A DNA stretch of 64,000 bases from Streptomyces sp. CA-278952 (lineage in GTDB: Bacteria > Actinomycetota > Actinomycetes > Streptomycetales > Streptomycetaceae): contig NZ_CP112880.1 in the NCBI RefSeq assembly GCF_028747205.1, positions 5,146,001 to 5,210,000 of the forward strand, read 5' to 3'. The position numbers and the translations under genes were made by a program. Shown here one piece after another: positions 53,810-62,572 of the stretch. Position 1 is the stretch's first letter. Each line of letters begins with the position of its first letter. A model generated the notes under the pieces. It did not search any database. It was given only the letters and a program-made list of their open reading frames with translations, and was not told where the DNA came from.

Positions 53810-54019
53810 TCATGCCTCAAGGTGTCCATCCTGAAGGGCCGACACGAAGGAAGCCCATGAGGTCGGCCGGAAGAGCAGAGAGCCCTCTTCGACGGCTTTC
53901 GAGTCGCGTATCGCCGTCGCCTCACTGAGGCGCGCGGCTTCGACGCACTCAGTTGTATTACCGCCGCTGTGTGAGGACTTGAACCAGATCGAGGTATCGA
54001 TAGACGAGGTGGAAGGCAT
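53810..54019 (-). CDS. DUF397 protein partner of the XRE/DUF5753 regulator
   Basis: 69 residues with the full DUF397 pattern: 'WFKSSHSGGNTTECVEAA', 'AIRDSKAVEEGSLLFRPTSWASFVSAL'. It starts three bases after the stop of the XRE/DUF5753 gene, so the two form one transcript. Pairs of this type (like WhiJ-linked pairs in S. coelicolor) behave as regulator plus small antagonist. Confidence 0.92.
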   Translation of the reverse strand: MPSTSSIDTSIWFKSSHSGGNTTECVEAARLSEATAIRDSKAVEEGSLLFRPTSWASFVSALQDGHLEA

Positions 54020-54022
54020 GCT

Positions 54023-54871
54023 TCAGATCTCCTTGCAGACGCGTTCGATCACAGCCGATGACGCGCCCATGTCCAGCGATTGCGCGCGCAGGTAGTCGAA
54101 CGCGAGCCGGTACCGGTCGAGTTCGTGGTCCTTCTCCATGAAAACAGAGCCGACATGGAGATCTACGTAGACGACATCGAGCGAGGGTTCCGCCCCTCCC
54201 AGGATGACGAAGCTTCCCAGAGCCGCCGCGTGTGCGCCCTTGGAGAACGGGAGGACCTGGAGGGTGACGCCCGGCGACTCGTTCGCCCTGAGGAGGTGGT
54301 CGAGCTGTTCTCGCATGATCGCGGGCGAGCCGACCACACGTCGGATGACCGACTCATCCAGGATGGCCCAGAGGTGCGGAGGACGTTCCCGGGAGAGGAT
54401 CTCCTGGCGCTTCATGCGGATGTCGACGAGCCGTTCGACTTTCTCTGGCGCCAGGCGCATCTCATTGGCTTGCTGAATCGCGGTGCTGTAACCCCGCGTC
54501 TGCAAGAGTCCTGGTACGTACATGCAGGAGAAGTGGTCCTCCCGCGCCGCCTCGTCTTCCAGCGAGAGGAGGAGGTTCATGTCGGCGGGGATCGAGTCGC
54601 TGAACGGCCCCCACCAGCCCTGCCGCTTCGCGTCCTTGGCGAGAGCTACGACTGTGCACCGCTCGGCCTCCGTCGCGTCGTACTGCCGGCACAGGGCGTC
54701 GACGATGGGCCACTTCACTGGGCCCTCCTGAGTCTCGTACCGACTGACGGTGGCCTTCGATACGCCCACCAGCCGGCCAGCTTCCTCAAGGGTCATGCCT
54801 TTGCTAGCTCGCAGCTTCCGCATCATCGCGCCGAGCTGACGGCGACGCGTGGTGGTCGTCCTGACGGGCAT
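54023..54871 (-). CDS. XRE/DUF5753 transcriptional regulator (WhiJ-like)
   Basis: 282 residues from ATG 54871. The HTH is 'RRQLGAMMRKLRASKGMTLEEAGRLVGVSKATVSRYE', read in pieces. From about residue 100 the DUF5753 domain shows 'CMYVPGLLQTRGYSTAIQQA', 'RMKRQEILSRERPPHLWAILDESVIRR' and 'GSFVILGGAEPSLDVVYVD'. Together with the DUF397 gene and the divergent HATPase gene it forms the typical three-part Streptomyces regulatory module. Confidence 0.93.
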   Translation of the reverse strand: MPVRTTTTRRRQLGAMMRKLRASKGMTLEEAGRLVGVSKATVSRYETQEGPVKWPIVDALCRQYDATEAERCTVVALAKDAKRQGWWGPFSDSIPADMNLLLSLEDEAAREDHFSCMYVPGLLQTRGYSTAIQQANEMRLAPEKVERLVDIRMKRQEILSRERPPHLWAILDESVIRRVVGSPAIMREQLDHLLRANESPGVTLQVLPFSKGAHAAALGSFVILGGAEPSLDVVYVDLHVGSVFMEKDHELDRYRLAFDYLRAQSLDMGASSAVIERVCKEI

Positions 54872-55084
54872 CGAAGGCTCTTTTCCTGGCTGCAAACGAC
54901 GTGCTGGGCGTGCAACAAGGCTAAAGCCAGGCGAGGTTAGGCACGGTGCATTCACCCGATCGAGGCGCGTGAGAAGTTACATGGCGAGACTTCTCGCTGC
55001 CATACTCGTCATCGGAGTACTACGCAGCGTCGCCGTTCGGATGCGGTGGGCGCAGCTCCGTCATGGTGCGAGGGGAGAGTCGGC

Positions 55085-55708
55085 ATGTGTCACTGCGAGA
55101 GCGAGGATGCCTGTCATCGCTATGTGGTGCCGTTCGAAGCGGCGCCGGCCCAGCTGTCCGAGCTGCGCCGGGCGGTGAGATCTCAGCTCGGCTCGTGGGG
55201 TGCGTCAGCCGTGACGGAGGAGGCTGAACTCGTCGCTACCGAGCTTGGAGCCAACGTCATCAAGCATGTCGGTCGGGACGTTGCCGCCTCGCTCGTTCTT
55301 GAACTGAGGGAGGGACGAGTCCGGCTTGAGGTCCATGACCGGAGTCGTGCCCTGCCCACAGCGCCTTTGGGTGAGACCTGTGCGGACAGTGCTGAGAGCG
55401 GCAGAGGTCTGCACCTCATCGCCGCGATGGCGCACGACTGGGGGGCAGCCCGCACGTCAACCGGGAAGGTCATCTGGTGTGAGCTCTCCTTGAAGCCGGC
55501 AGGGTGCGAGGCCCGCGTGGGGCGTGTGGCCGCGGTGCTGTCGGTGTACGGCCAGTGCAGCGGCACCTCAAGTCTCGACCTTGCCGCGCTCGATGAGACG
55601 GTTACTGACGTCATTACTGACCTCCTCCATTGGCTTGCTGCCCAGGGAGGAGACCCGGACGGCGCCCTTGGCCGCGCTCAGATGCACTACGAAGCTGAGG
55701 CGGCCTGA
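55085..55708 (+). CDS. HATPase (anti-sigma-factor-like) ATP-binding protein
   Basis: 207 residues from ATG 55085 (GGGGAG upstream). The GHKL/HATPase_c fold shows N-box 'ELVATELGANVIKHV', G1 box 'LEVHDRSRALP' and G2 'ESGRGLHLIAAMA', like serine-kinase anti-sigma factors. The N-terminus 'MCHCESEDACHRYVVPFEA' is Cys/His-rich and unusual. It is divergent from the XRE/DUF397 pair, its usual neighbours. Confidence 0.9.
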   Translation: MCHCESEDACHRYVVPFEAAPAQLSELRRAVRSQLGSWGASAVTEEAELVATELGANVIKHVGRDVAASLVLELREGRVRLEVHDRSRALPTAPLGETCADSAESGRGLHLIAAMAHDWGAARTSTGKVIWCELSLKPAGCEARVGRVAAVLSVYGQCSGTSSLDLAALDETVTDVITDLLHWLAAQGGDPDGALGRAQMHYEAEAA

Positions 55709-55725
55709 GGTGATGGAAGGCCAGT

Positions 55726-56541
55726 TCAGTCCTCCTGAGCGGCTGCTGCGAGCAGGAGGCCGGCGTCTGCGTACTGCTCGCTGTCGTGGAGCGCGGACGC
55801 GATATTGAGAACCGCCTGTGCGTCGCGTCGGGCCACGTTCGTGATCACTTGATCTGCCGCTTCCTCCATGCCGACCGCTCGGCAGTGGGCGACGAAAATC
55901 TGGACATCGCGGGCAGAAAGCGTGGTCGCGGCGCTCCACATCATGATGTCGGCGTCTCGCGACCGGCCATCAGACAGGCTCGCGGCGAGCGTCCTGATCT
56001 CAGGCCAGGCGGCGTCAGCAGGTGTGGTGAGGTGCCGGTCCCCCCCTCGGAGGGGGACCGGCACCTTTGTTTGTGCCGGTGCCCGCGGAATGCTGTGGCG
56101 CAGAGTGGAAAGCCGGACGCGGGGTCGGCGCGGTCGTCGGCGGACGGGCTTGGGGGCCGGCGAACCCGTCACCGTCGGCTGAGCCTCAGGGGAGCTGGCG
56201 GCGGCTGCGGGCGAACCGGCAGCGCAGCAGTCACAGTGCTTCACCAGCGCTTTGTCGCGGAGCTCCAACAGCAAGGGCAACGAGCAGGGCATAGGTCTCG
56301 ATGATGTCGCCGCCTCGTCGTCGAGGATCTTGTAGAGCTTCTCGACGTGCTCGGCTTCGGGAATCCGGCCGCCGTTGAAGTGGTTCGAGAGCGATGTCGG
56401 AGCCAGGTACACGTCCCCGGCGATCTGCGCCTGAGTGCGGTCGCTGACCTCCCGGACTTTTCGCAGCATCAGAACGAAAGCGCGTTGACCGGGGGGAACC
56501 GAGCTGCGCAGCTCTTTCCACTTGTGGGATCTCTTCGGCAA
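55726..56541 (-). CDS. HTH protein with a long internal hairpin in its gene
   Basis: 271 residues. The N-terminal XRE-like HTH is 'RAFVLMLRKVREVSDRTQAQIAGDVYLAPTSLSNHFNGGRIP', read in pieces. A basic, Pro-rich linker ('RRRPRRPRVRLSTLRHS') leads to a C-terminal helical domain ('MMWSAATTLSARDVQIFVAHCRAVGMEEAADQVITNVA'). The linker-to-C-terminal junction is encoded across a 14-bp perfect inverted repeat (56031-56065) that looks like a terminator, so the two domains might have fused recently. It is convergent with the HATPase gene. Confidence 0.75.
   Translation of the reverse strand: MPKRSHKWKELRSSVPPGQRAFVLMLRKVREVSDRTQAQIAGDVYLAPTSLSNHFNGGRIPEAEHVEKLYKILDDEAATSSRPMPCSLPLLLELRDKALVKHCDCCAAGSPAAAASSPEAQPTVTGSPAPKPVRRRPRRPRVRLSTLRHSIPRAPAQTKVPVPLRGGDRHLTTPADAAWPEIRTLAASLSDGRSRDADIMMWSAATTLSARDVQIFVAHCRAVGMEEAADQVITNVARRDAQAVLNIASALHDSEQYADAGLLLAAAAQED
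56031..56065. repeat. Perfect 14-bp inverted repeat inside a coding region
   Basis: GGTGCCGGTCCCCC (56031-56044) pairs with GGGGGACCGGCACC (56052-56065) around a 7-base loop, with a CTTTGTTTGT stretch beyond on the plus strand. It encodes part of 'TKVPVPLRGGDRHLTT' on the minus strand. Confidence 0.85.
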
Positions 56542-56774
56542 TCTCTGCTCCTCAAGAGTGCAGCCGGGCCGCTAGTACAGGTCAGTGCGATTGTCCGTGC
56601 CACGGTGCGGCTGGGGAAGCGGGAGGGGTTTTCCGTCTGCCCTCGAAACCTCGTCAGGGCTGGCCCTGGGGTGCCCACAACCTCCATGGTGTTTCTCACG
56701 AGGACCCTCGCGGACTTACCGCTCGGGACTTGACGCCTGTCGAAGCACCTGAAGTCTGAAGCGAGGAGACCCCG
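56542..56774. other. Intergenic region before the DNA-targeting island
   Basis: 233 bases between divergent genes. No RNA or ORF is supported. It contains the likely promoters of the HTH gene and of the HNH-like/ParB/SNF2 operon, without clear hexamers. Confidence 0.5.
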
Positions 56775-57446
56775 ATGACTCTGCCGTCGTGGACGGACCC
56801 CAAGTTCGGCACCATGAAGCGCGCCGCCTTGTGGCTGGTCACCGTCGTAGGCGAAGGCAACGTCTTCACGAAGGAAGACGTAAAGGGTGCCTTTCCGGGG
56901 GTGAGCCAGGCCGACCGGCGGGTGCGCGATCTCCGTGACCACGGCTGGCAGATCGACACCAATCGTGAGGACGCGGGCCTGGGGCAGCACGAACAGCGCT
57001 TCGTGAAGCCGGGGCTGCCGGTCTGGGAACCCGGCAAAGCAGCGAAGTCCGGAACCGCCGTCACGCAGACGCAGCGCCGGGATGTTCTGGCGCGTGACGG
57101 ACACCTGTGCCGCTCCTGCGGCATCTCCCCCGGAGAGGTGTACGCCGGCAGTTACGAGGCCGCACAGCTGGACATCGCCCGACGGGTGGTGAAGCAGCTG
57201 ACCGGCGGCGAGCAAGTCGAGCTGGTCGCCGAATGCAAGCGGTGCCGTGTCGGTGGACGTGGGCAGGCAGCCGATCTGAGTGCGATTCTGGTCCGTGCGG
57301 GCCGCCTTGGATCGCTGGAACGCGGCCTTCTCCTGCGCTGGATCGATCAGGACAAGCGCGAGTTCAGCGCCGCCGAAGAACTCTGGGCCGTCTACCGGAC
57401 CCTTCCGGCTGAGTCGCGGGCCAAGTTCCGTGAGGCACTGTCCTAG
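56775..57446 (+). CDS. HNH-fold protein lacking the catalytic histidine
   Basis: 223 residues from ATG 56775 (GAGGAG upstream). It is a paralogue of the 62670 gene: N-terminal winged-helix-like 'GEGNVFTKEDVKGAFPGVSQADRRVRDLRDHGWQI', then 'VWEPGKAAKSG', and the zinc pairs Cys112/Cys115 ('CRSCG') and Cys154/Cys157 ('CKRC'). Where the paralogue has 'LTLGHVNPHAS' this protein has 'LDIARRVVKQL', so the first HNH histidine is gone. It keeps the fold but is probably not a nuclease. It opens the ParB/SNF2/nuclease operon and may recognise DNA for it. Confidence 0.78.
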   Translation: MTLPSWTDPKFGTMKRAALWLVTVVGEGNVFTKEDVKGAFPGVSQADRRVRDLRDHGWQIDTNREDAGLGQHEQRFVKPGLPVWEPGKAAKSGTAVTQTQRRDVLARDGHLCRSCGISPGEVYAGSYEAAQLDIARRVVKQLTGGEQVELVAECKRCRVGGRGQAADLSAILVRAGRLGSLERGLLLRWIDQDKREFSAAEELWAVYRTLPAESRAKFREALS

Positions 57447-57538
57447 CCCGCTTGAACGTGACGGATGGCGAACGACCGGCGCTGCCAAGCTGGCCGGCGC
57501 CTGAGCTGCTTCCCCTCAGCACAGAGAGAGAACTGACG

Positions 57539-58966
57539 ATGAGCAAAGACTTCGGGCGCCCGCCTCTGGCCGCCGAGAACCAGCATCTGGTGGAGAGCCG
57601 TTTGAAGGAGCTGCTCGACGCCGGCGGTGTCCAGGAAACGCTCCGCATCGAATGGCGGGGCCAGCCGACCCAGGTCGAAGTCATCGATATGCCGGTGAAC
57701 ATGCTGTACTACAACCCGGGTACGCACCGGATCCGTGCCCAGCGCACCCACGACCCGGTTCGCGACCGAGGACTGGACGAGGACGCGTTCAGCAGGGACA
57801 GCCAGGACTACCTCCACTTTTTGCTGAAGGCGCTGCCGTCAGACCCGTCCAAGAGGGACCCTGACTTCGACGCTCTCCTGGAGAGCCTTCGCGATTTCAA
57901 GCAGAACGACCCCGGGCTCATCACGCGGGACGGCATTCTCGTCAATGGCAACACCCGGCGGGCAGCCCTCCAGGATCTGGGCGAAGCCAACATCCGAGTC
58001 GGAGTCCTCCCTTCTTCCTGTACGTGGGACGACATCAACCGCGTAGAGCTGGCGCTTCAGCTGCGCAAGGACCACCGGCGTGACTACTCCTACATCAACC
58101 GCCTGCTGGCCATCGACGAGCAGATCGGCCTGGGCCGTACGGTTGCCGATATTGCCCGGGAGTTCCGGACGACCGCGCGCGTCTGCGAGCAGGACCGGTG
58201 GATTCTCGCGACGCTCAACGATCTGGTCGAGCGGAGCAGGACCGGCGGTGCGCAGTTGCGGCTGCTCGACTTCGAAGACCACCAGGAGAAGCTGAAAGAG
58301 CTTCACCGGCGTTGGATCAAGGAGTCGGCGTCCAGCCAGGAGAAGGCTGACCTGATGAAGGAGAGCCGGCTGACCGCGATCATCCTCGGATTCTCGAAGA
58401 CTGATGTGCGGCTCATCGAACCGGACTTCAAATCGCGGTACCTCGACACCCGTCTCCCCGAAGCCGTCAGGTCTCAGGTGCCGCCCGCTGCTCCTGCCGC
58501 GACGGTGGCGATCCCGGGGCTGAACCGTACGGTTCGTGCTGCTGATCCGAAAGTAGCCGAAGCGCGTGCGCTCACCGACTCCGTTCTCAGGGTGAAGGCG
58601 GTGGAGGCGGCGGGCGACAGCGCCTCGCTGGAACAGGTTGCCGAGGCTGCCAAGACCATCACGGCAGTGACGGCGGCAGTGGAAGAGGCGCTGGAGCCTG
58701 CGGGAAAGGATGCCCGAGTCCGGAAGCGTAAGCAGGCTGCGCCTGACCGGATCGTCGATGCCTCCCACGACATCGACCAGTGCATCACCGACCTCGTTCT
58801 TTCCCGCGCCTCGCGGAGTCTCGACGAGGAGATCTTCGACGAAGCGGTACTCAAACTGCGCGAGAGCCTGGGCAAGCTGGCGGTGGAGGCGGCCCGCAGC
58901 ATCAAGGAGCCCGGGGACGGGGTCACCTGGCTGCTCGATGCCGTACGCGGGGAGGGCGGGGCGTGA
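57539..58966 (+). CDS. ParB/Srx-fold protein with HTH, part of a DNA-targeting operon
   Basis: 475 residues from ATG 57539 (weak GAGAGA site). Residues 50-160 resemble a ParB N-domain: 'VIDMPVNMLYYNPGTHRIRAQ', then 'LITRDGILVNGNTRRAALQDLG' (NGNTR at 136-140, the usual NGxxR nucleotide-binding motif). An HTH follows near 'RTVADIAREFRTTARVCEQDRW'. A helical C-terminal half has no match. Such ParB-like proteins with helicases occur in restriction and defence loci. It overlaps the SNF2 gene by GTGA at 58963-58966. Confidence 0.75.
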   Translation: MSKDFGRPPLAAENQHLVESRLKELLDAGGVQETLRIEWRGQPTQVEVIDMPVNMLYYNPGTHRIRAQRTHDPVRDRGLDEDAFSRDSQDYLHFLLKALPSDPSKRDPDFDALLESLRDFKQNDPGLITRDGILVNGNTRRAALQDLGEANIRVGVLPSSCTWDDINRVELALQLRKDHRRDYSYINRLLAIDEQIGLGRTVADIAREFRTTARVCEQDRWILATLNDLVERSRTGGAQLRLLDFEDHQEKLKELHRRWIKESASSQEKADLMKESRLTAIILGFSKTDVRLIEPDFKSRYLDTRLPEAVRSQVPPAAPAATVAIPGLNRTVRAADPKVAEARALTDSVLRVKAVEAAGDSASLEQVAEAAKTITAVTAAVEEALEPAGKDARVRKRKQAAPDRIVDASHDIDQCITDLVLSRASRSLDEEIFDEAVLKLRESLGKLAVEAARSIKEPGDGVTWLLDAVRGEGGA

Positions 58967-60798
58967 CAGGCCAGGCAGAACCGTCTCTGCGGATCGCCTT
59001 CGACGTGACCCGCACGAGGGCGGTCCTCCGCGCGCAGGAGGGGCGTCAGTCCGACCTCGCCCAGTTGGCTGCCCGGTTCCCCGGTGGCGGGCAGCGAGGC
59101 CCGCTGTCCGCGGAAATCGACCTTGAGGCGTTTCTGGTCGGTCTTGGCGAACTCGGGACCTGGCCATCGCCCGAGGACGTTGAGTGGGATGACGAACTCG
59201 CGCAGTTGGTGGGTGGGGTCCTGGATGACGCGGACGCTGCTCAGCAACAGCTGGAGGGGGCCGGCGACGGCTCCCTCCAGACCATCACGCACGAGGAGAT
59301 TCCGGCACTTCTCGGAGCTGAATGGGCCGCACCGCTCACTGATTTCCAGCAGCGTGACATCGCCCGGCTGCTGTCCCTCCGCCACGGAGCGAACTTCAGC
59401 GTGCCGGGGGCTGGCAAGACCCGCGTGGGGCTGGCGGTCTTCGCCGCGATGAGAGAGCGCGGAGAAGCCTTCAGGCTGCTCGTTGTGAGCCCTAAATCGG
59501 CCTATGAATCATGGGAGTTCGAGAACTCCGTCTGTTTCAAGGAACCGCTCCGCTTCGGCGTGATGGGCAGCAGCCCCGATGCCACCGCGGAGATCATGGT
59601 GATCAACTACGAGCGGCTGGACCGTTCGCTGGCGGCGCTGGCCTCCTGGCTGCGAGCAGCGCCGTCGATGGTGATCCTGGACGAGGCACATCGCATGAAG
59701 CTGGGAACGCGCGGCATTTACGGTTCCGCCTGCATGGCACTTGGCCCGCTCAGCAGACGCCGCCTCATCCTGACGGGTACGCCGGCTCCCAACGGCGCCC
59801 GGGACCTGGAGAACCTGCTCTCCTTCGTCTGGCCCGGGCACGGCCGCCGCGTCGTCACAGGGGCTGTGGCCGGCGGCGACCTGGCGTACGCGAGCCAGGT
59901 GCTGCGCCCGTTGTTCACTCGTACCACGAAATCGGAACTGGGCCTGCCGCCCTTCGACCCGAAGATCCGGTACGTCGACATGCCCAGCCTGCATCAGGAG
60001 ATCTACGACGCACTTGTGGGGCGGTACTCAGCTCGCGCCGAGGCGGCGCGTGATGACTTCGACGCCCTGGGCAAGGCCATGCTGAGGCTTCTGATGGCGG
60101 CGACGAGTCCCGCGCTGCTCGCTGAGGGCACCAGCCGGTACGAGCCGCTGACCTATCAGGTGCCCCCGCTGGACGTGCCGCACGGGGACTCCCTCTACAC
60201 CTTGATGAGGGACCTCCCCAACTACGAGTTGTCTCCGAAGTACCAGGAGGCGCTTAGCATCGTCGCGGCCAACGCTGAACAGGGGCGGAAGACGCTGGTC
60301 TGGACGACGTTCGTGCGCAGCCTCAGCACCATGGAGCGGATGTTCGCGGGTTACCAGCCGGCCGTGGTCCATGGAGGAACCCCCGACCGGGCGGAGGAGA
60401 TCCGCCGTTTCCGTGAGGATCCTGACTGTTCGGTGCTGTTGTCCAATCCGGCAACCCTGGGAGAGGGAATCAGCCTTCACCATGTCTGCCACGACGCTGT
60501 CTACGTGGACCGCGACTTCATGGCGGGCCGATTCCTGCAGAGCCTGGACCGTATTCACCGGCTGGGGCTCGCGCCAGGCACGGAAACCAACGTCACGGTG
60601 CTGGCTTCGCGCGGAACGGTGGACGAGGTGGTCGCTCTGCGCCTCGAGCAGAAACTGGAGTTCATGGGCAGGATCCTTGATGATCCATCCGTCCAGCAGC
60701 TCGCTGACCTCCAGGAGGAGGCTCCGGTCGCTGGAGGGATGGACATGGCGGACGTCCGAGCGCTGCTGAGGCATGTCGATGCTGTTGCTGCCCGGTGA
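58963..60798 (+). CDS. SNF2-family DNA helicase/translocase
   Basis: 611 residues. A 120-residue N-terminal domain is followed by the SF2 core: motif I 'VPGAGKTRV' (147-155), Ia 'LVVSPKSAYESW', II 'ILDEAHRMK' (DEAH at 240-243), III 'LTGTPAPN', then the second RecA domain with 'VWTTFVRSL', 'VLLSNPATLGEGISLHHV' and motif VI 'LQSLDRIHRLG'. It lacks the extra nuclease and methylase domains of type I or ISP restriction motors. It would translocate on duplex DNA for the ParB-like and nuclease partners. The next gene overlaps by 26 bases. Confidence 0.88.
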   Translation: MTGQAEPSLRIAFDVTRTRAVLRAQEGRQSDLAQLAARFPGGGQRGPLSAEIDLEAFLVGLGELGTWPSPEDVEWDDELAQLVGGVLDDADAAQQQLEGAGDGSLQTITHEEIPALLGAEWAAPLTDFQQRDIARLLSLRHGANFSVPGAGKTRVGLAVFAAMRERGEAFRLLVVSPKSAYESWEFENSVCFKEPLRFGVMGSSPDATAEIMVINYERLDRSLAALASWLRAAPSMVILDEAHRMKLGTRGIYGSACMALGPLSRRRLILTGTPAPNGARDLENLLSFVWPGHGRRVVTGAVAGGDLAYASQVLRPLFTRTTKSELGLPPFDPKIRYVDMPSLHQEIYDALVGRYSARAEAARDDFDALGKAMLRLLMAATSPALLAEGTSRYEPLTYQVPPLDVPHGDSLYTLMRDLPNYELSPKYQEALSIVAANAEQGRKTLVWTTFVRSLSTMERMFAGYQPAVVHGGTPDRAEEIRRFREDPDCSVLLSNPATLGEGISLHHVCHDAVYVDRDFMAGRFLQSLDRIHRLGLAPGTETNVTVLASRGTVDEVVALRLEQKLEFMGRILDDPSVQQLADLQEEAPVAGGMDMADVRALLRHVDAVAAR

Positions 60799-61546
60799 CG
60801 GCACCCGCGAGGCGGCACTGCGCTGGCTGAGATATCTGTGGATCGCCGACGTTCCCCGGGTCCGCACGCTCTTTACCCACCACCCTCGCTATGCCGACCT
60901 CACCCCTGTCCAGTACGCCGAGGCTCTGGAATGGCTGCGCCGGACGGGCCTGATCACCGCAGCAGACCTTCCGGTCGTACAGGTCGGTGATCGCTCGCCG
61001 CTGAACAGCGCCGTTGTTCCCCGCCTTTTATGGAATGCGGCCGATGACGAAAAGAGGAGAGCGATCGGCGCCGCGGGGGAGAGGTGTCTGCTTGCGCTTC
61101 TGCGGGAAGCGGACCTGACGGCGGTGGAGCACGTTTCAGCGGTGTCAGACGCCTTTGGGTACGACATCGGTGCCACGAACCCGTCTGACGAGCGGATACA
61201 TATTGAAGTGAAAGCGACGACGGATCCGACCCGACTCGTCGTCCACCTCACGCGTCATGAGAGTGAGGTGATGAACGCCGATCCGGGATGGATCATGGGC
61301 GCCGTCCTCGTAGGTGAGCAGGGGGGTGCGCTCAGCGTCGCCACCGTGAGCCGGTCGTGGCTGCTCTCAGCTGTTCCGCATGACCGGTCGTCCCGTGGCA
61401 GGTGGGAGTCAGCCCGGCTGGTCGTGCCATCTCAGGCTCTGACGCCCGGATTGATCATGGAAGGTGGGAAGAGTGTGTTGCCCGGCATATCGTCTGGCTG
61501 CCGTGGGGTCTGGGACATGCGGGATCGCGAAGCGGTGGCCGTCTGA
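60773..61546 (+). CDS. DUF3883-like PD-(D/E)XK nuclease
   Basis: 257 residues. After a helical region, a nuclease-type core appears as 'AIGAAGERCLLALL' (Glu103), 'FGYDIGATNPSDERIHIEVKAT' (Asp131, Glu145, Lys147), matching the D-ExK arrangement of DUF3883/NOV_C proteins found next to restriction and defence helicases. The start at 60773 overlaps the SNF2 gene, so it is translationally coupled. The C-terminus overlaps the convergent methyltransferase gene by 115 bases. Cleavage activity is inferred from the motif. Confidence 0.78.
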   Translation: MSMLLLPGDGTREAALRWLRYLWIADVPRVRTLFTHHPRYADLTPVQYAEALEWLRRTGLITAADLPVVQVGDRSPLNSAVVPRLLWNAADDEKRRAIGAAGERCLLALLREADLTAVEHVSAVSDAFGYDIGATNPSDERIHIEVKATTDPTRLVVHLTRHESEVMNADPGWIMGAVLVGEQGGALSVATVSRSWLLSAVPHDRSSRGRWESARLVVPSQALTPGLIMEGGKSVLPGISSGCRGVWDMRDREAVAV

Positions 61547-62526
61547 CCGAGAGCGGCAGCCAGGCTTCGGCCCACCGCTTCCGCCACGGGCGGGGGGAAG
61601 GCGTTGCCCACCTGGCGGTAGACGGAGGTCTTGTTGCCGACGAAGTACCAGTCATCTGGGAACCCCTGCAGCAGGGCCAGGTGCCGGACCGTGAGCCGGA
61701 CGGGAAGGGTCGTACCCGGCTGCGGGGGTTCATCGGCGACACTGGATCCGTTCACACCGAGCTGCGCCCATGCCTTCCTGGCGCGCGACGGTCCGAGGTC
61801 GGCGCCGCCGTGCTTTCGGGAGCCTCCGCAGATCGTTGGTGCGATGGTCATCGCACCGTCGGCCCACTGCCGGGCCAGTTCCCAGCCGGCGGAAGCCATC
61901 GACTCGTAGAGGACGCTGCCCACCGCGGGCGCTGTCTCGGGGGTGCTGGTCGGGGAGGGCCAGCGGAATCGTCTGAACACCTCCGGTCGCATGGCCACCA
62001 GGACGGCACGGGGACGCAACTGCGGAACCTCGTAATCGCAGGCGCGCAGGAGCCGCCAGTCGGCCGTGTATCCCAGGCGTGTCAGTACGCTGATCACGTC
62101 CGCGCGATAGGCGGCGAACTTCGCCTGAAGGATGCCTTTGACGTTCTCCACCATCACCGCGCTCGGGCGAAGCTCGCCAGCGAGCCGGAGCAGGTCGGGG
62201 AACAGATCCCGTTCGTCCGCGGGTCCCAGCTGCTCACCCGCGAGGGAGAAGGGCGGGCATGGCACTCCTGCTGCCAGCAGTCCTACTGCCTGGCCGTTCA
62301 CGGCGAGGTCTTTCGCTGAGATGCCACGGACATCGGCTTGCGTGATGTTCCAGCCAGGTCGGTTCAGCCGGAGCGTCTGGGCCGCGTCGGGGTCTAGCTC
62401 GACGAGAGCCGTGTGCTCGAAGCCCGCACGTTGCAGTCCCAGAGCCTGTCCTCCCGCTCCGGCACAGATCTCGATGCAGCTGGCCGTGGCGGGCGGCGGC
62501 CCTTGGCTAGCGGTCCTGGTGGTCAT
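61432..62526 (-). CDS. C5-cytosine DNA methyltransferase (first)
   Basis: 364 residues from ATG 62526. Motif I 'CIEICAGAGGQALGLQRAGFEH' (AdoMet loop), motif IV 'AAGVPCPPFSLAGEQLG' with catalytic Cys90, motif VI 'MVENVKGI', motif VIII 'QLRPRAVLVAM' and motif X 'VYRQVGNAFPPPVAEAVG' are all present, so it should be active. It modifies a cytosine in a specific site, protecting the host. It reads towards the ParB/SNF2/DUF3883 operon and away from the intact HNH gene, with a 34-bp palindrome in the shared promoter region. Confidence 0.93.
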   Translation of the reverse strand: MTTRTASQGPPPATASCIEICAGAGGQALGLQRAGFEHTALVELDPDAAQTLRLNRPGWNITQADVRGISAKDLAVNGQAVGLLAAGVPCPPFSLAGEQLGPADERDLFPDLLRLAGELRPSAVMVENVKGILQAKFAAYRADVISVLTRLGYTADWRLLRACDYEVPQLRPRAVLVAMRPEVFRRFRWPSPTSTPETAPAVGSVLYESMASAGWELARQWADGAMTIAPTICGGSRKHGGADLGPSRARKAWAQLGVNGSSVADEPPQPGTTLPVRLTVRHLALLQGFPDDWYFVGNKTSVYRQVGNAFPPPVAEAVGRSLAAALGQTATASRSRMSQTPRQPDDMPGNTLFPPSMINPGVRA

Positions 62527-62572
62527 GTAGGTCCGATCTACGGGTGACGAGCGGCGCTCCGCCCAGAGCGAG

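Noticed and set aside
57539..62526. The right-end island as DISARM or a BREX/Pgl system
   Set aside because: No DUF1998 (DrmB), PLD (DrmC), PglZ alkaline phosphatase or BrxL-type protein is seen within the window, and the SNF2 protein lacks fused methylase domains.
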